Shown here: piece after piece, positions 46,998-59,101 of the stretch | How the letters are laid out: each line of letters starts with the position of its first letter | Position numbering within the stretch: the first letter of the stretch is position 1 | NCBI RefSeq assembly: GCF_007655135.1 | Contig: NC_045133.1 | Coordinates: forward strand, 5,742,376-5,806,375 | Direction: 5' to 3' | Origin: Punica granatum | Lineage: Eukaryota > Streptophyta > Magnoliopsida > Myrtales > Lythraceae | Length of the DNA: 64,000 nucleotides | Program-made: the position numbers and the translations under genes | The notes under the pieces: model-generated | The model's input: the letters and a program-made list of their open reading frames with translations, nothing else | Databases searched by the model: none | What the model was told of the DNA's origin: nothing

Positions 46998-48830
46998 TCT
47001 TAAGAATTAACCTAAAAATTCTCATAATTGAAAATTACACTCACAATAATATAAGTTATAATTTACACAATATTCAACTACTATTTATAAGAGATGCCTT
47101 ATATATCACATGCGTGGGCTCTGTTGCAATTCCAAGTGTTTTAATTTTTTCCAACCACCTCTGTTTGTGTAACTCTGTCAGTATGTATGCATACTTATAT
47201 GTTCATTATAAAAGATTTGGGGAGTTTCATGAAAAATTTTGGTGTTCAACTTATAGAATATTAACAATTACTCCACGAAGGAATTCAGTTCATTTGATTA
47301 TTTTAATTAATGGAGGTCTCTGAATGATTGGTGCACGAACTCTGTCATCCTCTTATATCAAAGATCCCCTGGTGCCTATGGGTCTTTGCAGCCAGAAAAT
47401 CGAAGGAGGTTTCGGGCGTATGGTTCACGGATATTGCTAGATTACAGGGGAAAGTAGATATGTGACATAGATAAGTACACATTATTCAGAAAATGAGAAT
47501 TAGCATTTTGGTACGTTCTATTTCATCCTTGATTTAATTAATTTTATGCCCTTTTCCTCTGCATGTAATCCGGAAAATGAAGAGACTCGAATTATTGCGA
47601 TTATGGAATGGATACTTTTTTCGGTTATGAAAATTCCCTTTCAATTATGGAATTCGGGATAAAACAAGAAGTGAGTTAGATCTATTGTACTTTGATAACT
47701 TCTTGACGTACTTTGATGCGTCATTTTCCAGTATTTAGTTTGATCACACTTTGAAAACTGTTTTTTTCTTTAAAAATTTCCGGTAGTTGAAAACAGTTAC
47801 TTATTTTCGATATGTCATTAATTATTTTAGCTTAGTCTTCCTTTGGAGGAGTCAGTTATTTTTAGCTTAATATGCATCCAGCTAGCAAACACCAGTACTT
47901 TACTTTCATTGATTTCCCCGAATCAGGTAATTAAGGCAGCTACGACCGTCGCTTTAATTTCATCAAAGATATGAGTCTTTCTCGGGTTAATGTCTTGGCC
48001 ATATTAGTGTCTGACTCCTAAGTAAATGATTAATTGGGAAACATATAATCGAAAACTCCATATACTATGCTTACCCAAAAAAAAAAAAACTCCTCATACT
48101 CGGTCCACACTCTTAGGGCACTTTGGTTCACAAGATTAGAATAAACAGTGAATAGAATAGACTGGGATTAGAATAGACAGGGAATATAATGGAAATTCTG
48201 ATGAAATTTTTGTGTTTGGTTGGAGGGAATAGACAGGGAATAGAATTATAATTCTGATATTTGGTTGGGTTGAATAAGGAATAGAAAGAACATGAATAAG
48301 ATAAAAAGACAGAAATGCCCTTCATATAAATATAATGAGTTTTATAAGATAAATAGATAACTTTAATGACAATTTTTATAATTAATAAAAAATAAAAATT
48401 TTAAAAAATATAAAGAAAGGTAATTCTAAAAATTAAAAAAATTAAAAAAATTACTAAAAATTGTTTATTAATAAAATTAATTATTTTAATAATGTAATAA
48501 GCATAATTATATATTTTTATAATAAAAAAATATAAACATAGTTTACATATCCATTATTAGAATGTCGAAAGACCAGTTTACATATCGTCCTCCAACTTGC
48601 AGGCCTCACTATATAGATGATTAATTTATTATCCACGTAATACCCAATTTAAAATGAACTTTTCTGCTATTTTAACCAAAAGAAATTGCATCGATCGTAG
48701 TTAAGTCCAATAGTTTTGATAATCAATAACTTATGCGGTACAACTCCATACATAATTAAACATAATCTAAACAAATAAAAAAAAAGCGACCTTAATCCAA
48801 TCTAAGTAGAATTAGTTGATAATCGTTGAC
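46935..48830. other. AT-rich intergenic DNA
   Basis: AT microsatellite at about 46968-46996. From about 48110 a MITE-like end (TTAGGGCACTTTGGTTCAC) is followed by GAATAGACAGGGAATAGAAT repeats; its inverse (GTGAACCAAACATGCCCTTAG) occurs at 51345-51366. No gene. Confidence 0.45.
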
Positions 48831-48835
48831 GATGA

Positions 48836-48990
48836 TCATGATCCATCCGCGACAGAACTGTTCTTCAACTTCAAAATACAAAAGATCTCCAATTTTTCCA
48901 AGGCGTTCTTAGCGGCCCTGTTGATCGCAATCTCCTTCTTGGGCCGATACTCGCCACTCCCGATGAGCTCGTCGTCTACATAGATAATTC
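48836..48990 (-). pseudogene. dsRNA-binding-domain-like relic
   Basis: A short minus-strand stretch encodes IYVDDELIGSGEYRPKKEIA followed by an alanine-containing helix (INRAAKNALEKLE). The pattern of a glycine-rich turn, a KK pair and an Ala-rich helix resembles the second half of a dsRNA-binding domain. No start codon or other exons found; low certainty. Confidence 0.3.
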
Positions 48991-49289
48991 TTCGAAAAAG
49001 GGAAAACTTCTCATTCTAAATGGAGCGGCTTCTTTGTGAGTCTAAAAACAGAAAGAATGAAATATGATAGCAATTGATATGTTTACAGAGTTTAATTGAC
49101 TGCAGACAGGGTTTAATATTCCCAAAGTAATGTTTTTCTTAGCAAAGATCAATATAGACTTCACTAAGTAATCGTAAGGTACATTTCTTCCCATATCATT
49201 TCTCTCGGGTTCCCAGCTCTTCAAATGTTTGCTTGAAAAGGATGTGATTGATCTGCAGCCTTGTAATTACACTGGTTGAGTGAAAGGAA

Positions 49290-50667
49290 TTAGAACTTGT
49301 AGATTCCAGAAGGCTCGGCATTTTGAATAATCCACGGGTGCTCAAGAAGCTTGTGCAATGGGAGGCGTAGGGAAGAGTCCTTGACAAGCATCTATAAAAG
49401 AGTAAATGACAAAGAGTAGAGAGTTAGCCATTTTGTCCAGTACTAAAGTGACTTAAAACTAGCCATCATTGCTTGCTTTGAGTGAGGAGACGAACAAACC
49501 TGACTGATGAGGTCCTTTGCAGCTGAAGATACAATCGGCTTTGGAGGGAATTTCAGATCCACTTGCAGAATCCTGGTAAGGGACGTTATCGTTGATTATA
49601 ATTACTAAAGTACCAAAAGATTATCGACCATCTCCACTTGATATCCACTGGTTTACCTTCTATATGTGTCAGAACGTTCCTTTGCTTCAAAAGGTGGGAC
49701 ACCATAAAGGAACTCATAGCAAAGAACTCCTAAGCTCCAAATGTCTACGTTTGCATCGTGCTCTACACTCTCCACTGCAGTTAATAGCAAGAAATGTATA
49801 AAAAGAAGGGGTCAAGTGAATTCTTATGAGCATGGAAACCATCACTGGTTTTCCCAGCTGGAATCCCAATTGTGGTAATACAATGTCTCATTGATCAGAA
49901 AATATACCCATTTCTGGTGGAAGGTAATCCAGTGTGCCACACATTGTCCGTCTGCGATTAAATGTATGTACCGACCACCCAAAGTCGGCTATCTTGAGTG
50001 CACCCTGATGACACAGGAAAGAAGAAATTTTAAGTTTTTAAGACAATGCATGTTTTCATTCAACAGCTGAACTAGAAATGAGATTGAACATTCATGTTAC
50101 CTGAGCCCCGATCAACAAGTTCTCTGGCTTAATATCTCTGTGAATGACATGCTTTCCATGACAGTATATGAGAGCCCGAGCTAAAGATGCAACATACTGA
50201 TTGACAACAAAGAAAAACAGGAGAACTGGAACTCAGTTTTTTCTGATGGAGATGAATGCTACTTGAAAGTACATCTTAAATCCAAATTCCCTATGTCAAA
50301 ATTTAGCTAGTATTGGAAATTTTAAATAAATTGCATTGAAAGTACTACTCACAGTTGCTGCGCGTCTCTCACTGAAGTATTTACACTTCTGGAGTTCCTT
50401 GTATAGTTCACCTTTGGCTGCATATTCTAAGATCAAGTAGACTCGTTTCTGCAATACAGAGAGTACGCATTTATTTCATTGACAGTTCAAGAGAAATACG
50501 CAATGATTGCAGATCTATAACCAGTTATGCTTCAGTGAGGTACTTGATCATAAAAATACCCATAGAGCCGCAAAATATTGGGATGGCGAAGATGGCTCTG
50601 TATCTCAACTTCCCGGCGAAGCTGGTGCTCAACCTGAGATTGTTGCAGTTGGTTTTTAAAGAGAACC
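49290..50667 (-). pseudogene. Aurora-type Ser/Thr kinase gene, exon 1 missing and frameshifted
   Basis: Seven minus-strand exons: 50667-50544, 50448-50353, 50196-50101, 50004-49908, 49774-49657, 49572-49500 and 49391-49290, all with GT-AG introns. Conserved kinase motifs are HRDIKPEN (catalytic loop), ADFGW (metal binding), [15 protein letters not shown] (activation loop with its Thr), and HPWI near the end. The order and wording match plant alpha-Aurora kinases, which phosphorylate histone H3 and act on the spindle in mitosis. Two faults: an extra A at 50640-50641 shifts the first exon (between CAACAA and TCTCAG), and no exon for the Gly-rich loop and VALK lysine is found in the ~450 bp upstream or elsewhere nearby; the frame directly upstream hits TAG. 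About 235 codons remain. Most likely a pseudogene. Confidence 0.8.
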
Positions 50668-51110
50668 TTGAGTATCTAGCACTTCAGTCACACCAGAATA
50701 GGCTTTACAAGCAAAGACAATCGACATGAGCTTCCACTTTTCCACCAGCCACCGCCGCTGGCGTCGAGTTCGCGAAGGCCAACAAAGAGGGAAGCGGCCA
50801 AGAGATGAAGACCTAGAGAGGGGAATCGAACCCTACCGCCTCTCCTCCGACTCAAGCTTAGTCGATAATGGTGGAATAAAGGGGAATCAAACCCTACCTG
50901 CTTCGACTGAAAGGAGGTCCGCAAGCTTCCGCCTCTCCTTCGACTCAGAAGCACCGGCAGTGAAGTGGCGCCACAACCGTTTTCCTCTACGAGAAGGACG
51001 AATCGACAGAAATTTTCTCGACGAATCGATGACGAAACACGGCTGGAGCTCTGCTAGGGTTTACAATTTTCTTCCGAGAGGGAAATGTCCGATCGCTGAG
51101 AAGTTCTGAG
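50668..51110 (-). other. Upstream sequence of the Aurora-like gene
   Basis: Contains AAACCCTAGC and TCGTCGAGAAAATTTC-like words typical of plant 5' UTRs and an internal ~80-bp duplication built on GAGAGGCGG and TAGGGTTYGATTCCCC. The kinase first exon is absent here. Frames of 60-127 codons lie on both strands without domain signal. Confidence 0.4.
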
Positions 51111-52790
51111 GCTTTTATGGAATGGCATGCATTGTAATTATCGAAAGAAGATGAGGGTATTTTTGTCCATTCGCCTCCATTTCCGCATCCGGATAAGCCA
51201 ATCCGGACCGTGATGGGTGGCACTCGTATTCTGCATGTAAACCGGATATGGATCCCGAGTCGGAATAGCTATTCCGCATTCCATTGAACCAAACGACAGA
51301 AAACCTATTACGTACGAAATAGTTAAACCGTGCCCTATCTAATCCGGTGAACCAAACATGCCCTTAGATGGTTGGAAGCCCATCGGTCTAGTTCTTGATC
51401 TCGTGATAAATAGAAGAATAATTTTCTGGTTTTTCATCCCACGTAGAATGAAACCACAATTTCCCTCTCCACTCTCCATGAGAATGGTCCACAACAAGGG
51501 ACACCTTGATCGATAAATGGGGCAAAGATGAACAATTAGCTTGGATAAAACCATGGACACGGTATAAAGATTCGCCCAACGTAGTCAGTAATTCTTACAC
51601 CTACTCTGGTGCCACTTACTGAAGAAGAGATTAGTCCAAAACATGATCTCTATATGAGACTCAACTACTTTAACAAGTCATGAAAGATTTATCCAGAAGA
51701 TTCTCATATATGATTATTTACGTAATTAATTAGCACTTAAGTGGCATGTTATCTCCCGGACTTGACTGTGATAATTATGAATGTGGGGTTTTAATTTCTG
51801 GACCTACCATGAACATTTAGCAATAAAAAGGAAAGTGACAGGCAGTCACCCTCACCATGAGCCAACGCAACTGAAGCTTCATTTGACGTCAAATGAAACA
51901 CTTTATACACATCGAACCGCCATACAATTAAATGCTGTTGGACATGGGAAGAACTCTACAGCTGGGACTTGATTAGATAACTGCTGCTTTGGCAAGGCGA
52001 ACCGATTCAATAATTAATATTTAAGACAAAAGGGGGAAGCTGGTATTGAAAAGGGATCATATGTGAAACCGAGCCAACGATAAAGAGAAGGCAAAAGGCA
52101 TAGGAACCAAAACCTATATATAGCTGTGGAAATAGCATCTAAGGCACATAACAAAGATGATGAAGATAAGTAGTAGTGGAAATTACAACAGGAACCATCA
52201 GGTAATACGAAGAAGTCTAGAATTTAAGAGGCAATTGTACTATTTTGTTTCCAAAAAGAAAATATTAGGGAAAGTAAGATTAGATATGGTAGCAGCAATG
52301 ATTTTTTTGTATTTTTTAAGTTCCTCAATTTTTTGTTTTTTAAGGCAAAAGGAATTTACTTGCCCGCTAATAATTGTGTCAATATCCATATACATCCATC
52401 CATATATATATATATATAGTAAAATTGACTCCACTTTGTTATAATTAGTAGAATTAAAATGGTCAATTTATAATTATATCATACGAAGATATTTAATCGG
52501 ATATTACTACGTTACTTATATCAAAAAACAATTAATTGATCAAATCTAGGACTAGATCATAAACTATTGGCATGTGAAAAGAAATTAAAACATATGAAAT
52601 TGAGTATAAAAATGTATGAATCGAATTTGTTAGAGGATATATTTTTTAAAAATATTGAAGAAGTTAATTAGTCCAACTTCATCGAAGCTTATTATGGAAA
52701 GATCATTGCGTGAAATTTTAAACTTTTTTTTTGATATTTTTATGATTCTCTATAAGCTATTATTTAAAAAAATATATAATCTATATATAT
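51111..52790. other. Intergenic, MITE end and unrecognised repeat
   Basis: The MITE-like end ACCAAACATGCCCTTAG lies at 51350-51366. Minus-strand frames of 60-70 codons at 51339-51579 might be transposon scraps. AT microsatellite near 52402-52418. No gene. Confidence 0.4.
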
Positions 52791-54384
52791 ATATATATAT
52801 GAAAACGAAACACAAGTTGAATTCTCACGTCGTCACCTCATCAAACGGAACTCTCTCACACGTATAAATTTAAAAAATACATACATATATATATATATAT
52901 ACACACACGAAACATCCTCTTTTAGCAGCAAAATAGATTAACAGAATATATACAATACATGCATATAAGACCAAATTATATCAATGGAATGAACATATAT
53001 ATTCAATATATACATAAGTGCAAAACAATATATATATGTATATCAATTTTTTTTTCAATTGCATGGCGTAGTAACTCTATCAAAAGAATATACATATATA
53101 TAATAAATATAACATAAGTCCAAACCAAGGACGTATGTTATATCAATTCTAAAAATATATATGCTTATATATTGATTCCTTTATTTATGATCTTTATCTA
53201 TAGACATCACACGAAAAAAATTTAATTCAAGAATTTGGAACATTGCGTCAGCGAGTAAAGGTAATTACGCCTTCTCCTTTTCATTAACCAAATTGAGTAT
53301 GTGCCTAGGAAGACTAAATTTATGCTCACGTGAGGCATAGCTATTTTTTTCGTTCATTGTCTCTTTTTTGTGCATGATATTGCAGATTTTGAGGCGTTAC
53401 TATGATTTATAATCATATGATTATGAGAGTGCAAATTGAATTTATGCTCACGTGTAGCATATCTGTTTTTTCTTTCATAATCTCTTTTTTTGTGCATGAT
53501 ATTTTAGATTTTAAAGCGTTATAATGGTTTATCATGTGATGAAGAGATATGCTTTTGTACTTTTTTACTAAATATATATTATTTTTCATATAATTGATTA
53601 TTTATTAAATTGTTTCTAATAAAATTAGGGTTCTTTAATTCATACAAGCATAAGAAAGTCTCAAATCGATTTGTTCAGACTATTACCTCGTCAACGAGGC
53701 TTATATACGGTCAATTAGAGAAATTAGGATTCTTTATATTTCAAAATTTCTTTTTTATTTCGCTCATATTAATACTCCGATATGACAAATTTTTCTTCAT
53801 CTTCTTCTTTTATTGATGGGTCTTCTCATTCATTCATATCTATGTATGTTTTTCCTCCTCTTTTTTCTTGGATTATAGTTTGACTTATTGTTGTAATCAA
53901 TATAGATTATTCTATTTTACCCATTTATTTATGGTAGATGTTGTTAATTACTTTGCTCGAATAATTGGTATGTATATGCTCGAACGATAACGTAATTCAT
54001 TCGATTCATGATAATTAATATTTATGCTTAATGTATATATCTATCTTTTATATATAACAACAAGAGATTTGCCCATCTCTTGTGCACCCACATCACCAAA
54101 TATAAATTACGGAGCTCTCTCACGTTATCACGTCATCTATTTATATTAAGAATATTCTTATAAAGAAAGGAAATATTCTTAGATAGAATATTTTAGAATA
54201 CATACACTACATATATATCCATCAACCAATATATACATTATTATAATGAAATATATTATAATATAGACATAACAATAATTTATTGTAGTTTGCATTAGAT
54301 GAAAACATATACAGATTGCATAAGTATAATTAAATATATTAACATTTTTTTACCATAATAATTAAACGTTTTATCTATACTGTT
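52791..54384. other. Very AT-rich intergenic DNA
   Basis: Many TATATA runs and related blocks (TTATGCTCACGTG repeated near 53320 and 53440). A hairpin (CAAGAGATTTGCCCATCTCTTG) lies at about 54060-54085. No gene recognised. Confidence 0.45.
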
Positions 54385-54412
54385 CCGTGCAATGCACGAG
54401 TATTCAACTAGT
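54385..54412 (+). mobile_element. Helitron-like 3' end
   Basis: CCGTGCAATGCACGAG, a short palindromic hairpin, followed by TATTCAACTAGT. Same pattern as at 55392; the upstream AT-rich DNA may be the body of a non-autonomous element. Confidence 0.4.
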
Positions 54413-55391
54413 TATTATATAGATGAAATAAATGCATGAAAAGATGAAACCACATATAATGCAAAGATAGAACACTTTAAAATTAGCTTTTCATGTAAAA
54501 ACTATCAAAGAAAACAATTTACTAATTCTATGAACTTATGGTCATCAAACTAAAATTGACTACTATATTAACAAATGATCTCTCATTATATAACAAAACT
54601 TTAAAAAGTGTAAGACATTTAATTTAACCATGTGAACTTCAGTTATTTAATTGGACGTTACTCTTATTTATATTATAAGATTAAAGTAGCTATGTTATTT
54701 ATGAACTTATTATGATAATATAAAAAATTAAACAAGGATGTCATAGAGTTTGTACATTTGAAAAATAGAAATGAAATACAATATATGAAGTTATCATAAG
54801 GATGTAAAAACAAATCTCACTAATATACTTACTATTAAATTAAATAAATATATAGTATAACGCTCACTGATTGCGACTGTTTGTTGCAAAATATATATTG
54901 TATCATGCAAATATTGTCTAATATTATTATTTAATTATCATATAAAACTTAAAATTAATTGTTTCAATATTTTTTATTAAAAAGCTAATATATTTTTCAA
55001 AATTCAGAATACTTGTTATAAAAATGATATATGAATGGTTTAAGATCATAAGCACTATAAAAGATAAAATTTTAAAAAATAAAATCCCATAAATATTGTT
55101 TAAAAAATGAGCAAAATGAAGTTCTGCTCTAATTAATATATGTCAATCTATATTGATAATTAAGAAAAATATTTTAATGCATGTCAATGAAATAAATAGT
55201 TTCAAAATATTATTATAATAATTATCTTGCTATGTGGCAAGAAATTTTGAATTACTCTAATTTTTAACAAAATAATTCTGAAATTGAAATTATAATTAAT
55301 TAATAATTTTTTTATTTTTAATCATAAAATTTCTGCTTAAAAATGTATATTATTAAAATAAGAAATGGTATGGGAATATGTGAAAAACGAA
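54413..55391. other. AT-rich DNA between two Helitron-like ends
   Basis: No frame of note. Possibly the body of the element ending at 55421. Confidence 0.35.
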
Positions 55392-55421
55392 CCCATGCAA
55401 TGCACGGGATAGAAAACTAGT
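55392..55421 (+). mobile_element. Helitron-like 3' end
   Basis: CCCATGCAATGCACGGG hairpin, nine bases, then CTAGT. One mismatch in the stem. Confidence 0.4.
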
Positions 55422-55750
55422 ATATATAATTATGAAAGTATTGAGTTTAGGTGCTTTAAAGATGAATATTTTTTTTTTAAAAAAGGCATATATTGTATTT
55501 GCTTACAATATAAATTTTATAAGCAAAGTTTATAAATTGACTCTCATTATTTGCATTTAACGGGATTAAAAATTCTTCGAATCACTGTGATAGCTTGTGT
55601 GAAAACTTCAAATAAGAAGGGGAAACAATTCAGCTTCACTAATAAATAATCTCACCAGTCTCACTAATCGTATGTTTAATTCACTCTTGTAGTTACTTAG
55701 AAGTACGAAAGGACAGAACAATTTAGCCTATTCAAAGTAATTCGAAAATA
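55422..55750. other. AT-rich intergenic DNA
   Basis: No gene or repeat boundary recognised between the Helitron-like end and the SINE. Confidence 0.4.
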
Positions 55751-55751
55751 A

Positions 55752-55908
55752 TCAAGAGAGAGTACAGCACAGTGGCGTACTTCTCGTCTGGTGACCAAGA
55801 GGTATCATATTCGATACCCAGTGGAACTACTCGTGCCCTTTTATTAGATATCTAAGATTTCTATTTCAATGTACGATGTTTACTGGCCTCCTTTGTAACC
55901 GAAAAAAG
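55752..55908 (+). mobile_element. SINE, copy 2
   Basis: Box A-like GGCGTACTTCTCGTCTGGTG, box B-like ATTCGATACCCAG, shared body CTAAGATTTCTATTTCAATG and tail CCTCCTTTGTAACCGAAAAA. Clear alignment with 3348-3492; less decayed than that copy. Confidence 0.65.
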
Positions 55909-57758
55909 TAATTCGAAAATAGATTCGCAACCCATTATGGTTGCTGTCTTCTAATAATTTCCCCCACCCACTCCCCCCTTCTTCTCACCCCTCCCCACCG
56001 TGAGGCAGGGGGAGCAATTTGTACGCCCTTCTTCTTCACCTCCTACTCTTTCTGCAGGTTTCTTTCTGTTTCATCGGCTGCGAGGTACTTTACATTCTTA
56101 GTTTGCTTGTGTTGGGAGGTTTTTTAGCTAGGTTTTGATGCTCATGCCTTGCAATGCTAACCTTACATTCACATGATGTTTTAGAAAATTCTGACGATTC
56201 TGTTTCCGGAGGGAGAATCATTTCCTAGAACCATCATAAGAACTGGTTCCTGGGGATATTTAATGGAGCTTCCCCACTTCCTCCGAACAAAGCTACATTG
56301 AACCACTCAGTTTTGTTTTCTTCTCATCTCTTTGATGTAGTGATGGACAATTTGAGTAATGTGACATGCATAGATCAAGAAAATGACATGCACGTTCAAT
56401 CGATTAAAATCAATAGAGGTTCATAGCAACATTCATTAAAGCAAGGATCTGTCATTGTCAAATAAATTGGTCTATTTTGAAAGCTAAACTTACCAAGATG
56501 CACAATAACTAGCAATGAGTCTTGATTGGCAAATAAAACAATGTAGTAAACATCGTATAAATGTGCTAACTACTCTGGCCATAAGATCCAAAAGTGGAGC
56601 TGGATAACTCAAATACCTTCTTTTGCATCTACATCCTTTTGAAAGCCAATGAGGTCAATCTGACCCAGCTAAGGATGGTTCCAAAATATCAAAATTTGGA
56701 AGTCAATCTATCAAGTGAGCTGGCCCAAATGCAGCTATTTTAATCCGGTCTTAGGTATCCTCGAAGAGGGATATTTCTTAATCCTTCAAATTTTCATATA
56801 ATAGCAAGTATAATTCTCAATGATAATTAATTAATTTACAAAAGATTGGCAAGCAAAAGAGGGTACAGATACTGTTGAAACTAAAAAAAAACTATCAAGG
56901 GAACATTTTATCTAATAAAAAATTAGGTAACAACTTTTTTGCTGTGAAATCATGCTTGATTTCTCCTGCCTTTCCAGATCCAATGCTTTTAGTCGTATTA
57001 GTCATCTTTTATGTGTAACTTTTAGCGGCAACTACATGTTCATTTGCTTGTAATATCACAACTAGCATAAGCCATTTTACTTCAAAATCGGTACAGGTGG
57101 CTTTCATCAATATACAGTTCAAAAAGGCTCCATGCTGACCATAGAGAAAAGTATCCCGTGCACAGTAGCCCCAAACTTCAGGTCCATCTATCTCTAATTT
57201 GCTTTCTATCTATATGTTCGTCAGTAGCTTCTATAGTTAGCATTGCTATATGAGTAGTGAAAGTGGTATAAATCCTCCTTAGCTGGCACATGCTTTTGGC
57301 AGGAGTAGGGGCATGCGTTTGGGGAGTTTTGGTGGGGAAGTGGGCATAACATAATAGCTATGACAGCGAGAGAGCCATAAATTTCGAAATGGATGACTCG
57401 TATTCATGCGATAACTTTTTTAGAACTGTCTCCATTAGCAAAACTCTAGGTAAGAGCAAGTTAAGGTAAGCTCAACACAGTGTAAAGGCAAAACAAACCA
57501 AAAGGAAAAAGGGGGAAAAAAAAGGTAGAGCCATAGAGAGGCAAGAGTGCAATATGGTAGTAAGCAGCAGGCTCAAATTAGAAATTATCTAACTTGCTAA
57601 ATATCGACCGATGACAATGTAAATGTAAACACAAAGGGCAAAGAATTCACATTAGAACGTACCATGGCTTGTATTTGGCTGAGTGTGCTGTGAGCGGAGG
57701 AGAGAAGGATGGGTGACGATAGTGGCATCTGTTGCTCAGGTAAGCCTCCTTTGGCAAC
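55909..57758. other. Intergenic, no gene recognised
   Basis: A C-rich stretch (55950-56000) with CCCCCACCCACTCCCCCC precedes a TTCTTCTTCACC tract, which looks like a plant 5' leader, but no coding exon follows convincingly. Confidence 0.35.
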
Positions 57759-58540
57759 TGTCAACATCCCGTTTTAGTCCATCGACGCTCGGGAACCATC
57801 AAGGAGGACCCGATCACATTTACCATGTATCAAGGAAGTCGTCTCTGACTGTCCCTCGATACATTCACTATTTTGAACTCGGGGCGTTACTTTAACTCTA
57901 ATTTCACATTTTTGAGAAAATACTCTAGGGAACATTTTCGGGTTTACTTGCATCAATTCCTATCTTTCAAAATTCAAAACAATATTCGGGGCCATAAAAT
58001 ATTTCTCTGCATAACATTGATCCCCGAATTTTTCTGAACGCAATGGTGATCCTGGATCATTTTTCGGATATCCGTTTGTAAAAATAAGAATTTCGGACCT
58101 TATGCGCATCAATTTGGATTTGTTCGAAAATTTGGACGATACTCATGATTGAAAAATATTTTTCTGCATAATGTCAATCCTCGAATTTTTCTGAACACAA
58201 CGGTATTCTTGGATTATTTTTCGAATATCCGTTTGAAATTCGACGTGTGTCAGAGGTTCGATATCGATTTTTATCGAGATTCGATCTCCGTCAATGGAAA
58301 TTGGAATTCCCATGAAGCCGATTATTTTTCGAGTTTCTCAATTTTGAGGTTTTTATTCAGAAAATGTTGATGGATTTCTAGAAATCAAATTTCATCCGAA
58401 GACGCGGGTACGAGTAAACATTAATAATAAAAAAAAAAAGAGAGGGAGAATTGACAGAGAGGTCGGCCCCATGGCAAGCGGCTGACCCCCTGCCAGCTTG
58501 ATTTTCTTGCTCCCTTCTTTCTTTTCTTTTCCTTTCCTTC
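57759..58540 (+). mobile_element. Diverged Tat-type LTR fragment upstream of gene B
   Basis: Begins TGTCAACATCCCGTTTTAGT followed by CCATCG, then shares TTTGAACTCGGGGC, ACTTTAACTCTAATTT, CCCCGAATTTTTCTGAACGC and AAATTTCATCCGAAG-type blocks with the fragment at 46220-46934. It contains two internal copies of the CTGCATAA...GAATTTTTCTGAAC block. Same direction as gene B. Confidence 0.65.
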
Positions 58541-59101
58541 CTTCTCTGCTTCGATGGAGTTAACTGAGCCTTCCTTCCTTCATTTCCTTCGTTCATTGCT
58601 CTGCAACCGGCCACAATTAATTTCGTCCCCACTGCTCCTCAGCAGTTGCTATCTGCAACTGATCACGGCAATCACCATCACTACCATCAGCATCAATCTC
58701 AGCTCCGATCTTCTTCTTCGGTTTCTTCCTTCAACTCCCGCAGACCAGAACATTCTCAGCGGCTTCTCCTGCATCAGGCCATCTCCATCTCTTCCTTCTC
58801 TCAATCCATCATCCATCGCCCTCAACATATCCTCACCATCAGCTCCCTCTCTCACTCACTCTCTCTGTCCTGTCCTCATCACCATCTTTTCGGTTGCTCA
58901 CTCCATTCCTTTTGCTTTGGCTGATGCTCTCCCATTTGGACTGTTTGTGCTCCCTCATTGCTTCTTCTTCTTTTTTTTTTTTTCCCTGTCCGGGGGGACC
59001 ATCTTCTGCATCTTCATTCCCTGCTTGACTCCTTATCTACAGGATCATCTTCATCCATCTCGGGCCCTCCCTCTCGAAAAAAGGACAGCCTTCATCTCAA
59101 G
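58541..59101 (+). other. 5' region of gene B
   Basis: Pyrimidine-rich CTTCTTC/CATC sequence leading to the start codon, likely 5' UTR or promoter. Long frames on both strands (up to 183 codons at 58554-59105) reflect the stop-poor pyrimidine bias; that frame also overlaps the start of gene B out of frame. Confidence 0.5.

Noticed and set aside
50726..51109. 127-codon + strand frame opposite the Aurora 5' region
   Set aside because: No domain, contains an internal duplication, and the opposite strand resembles a 5' UTR.
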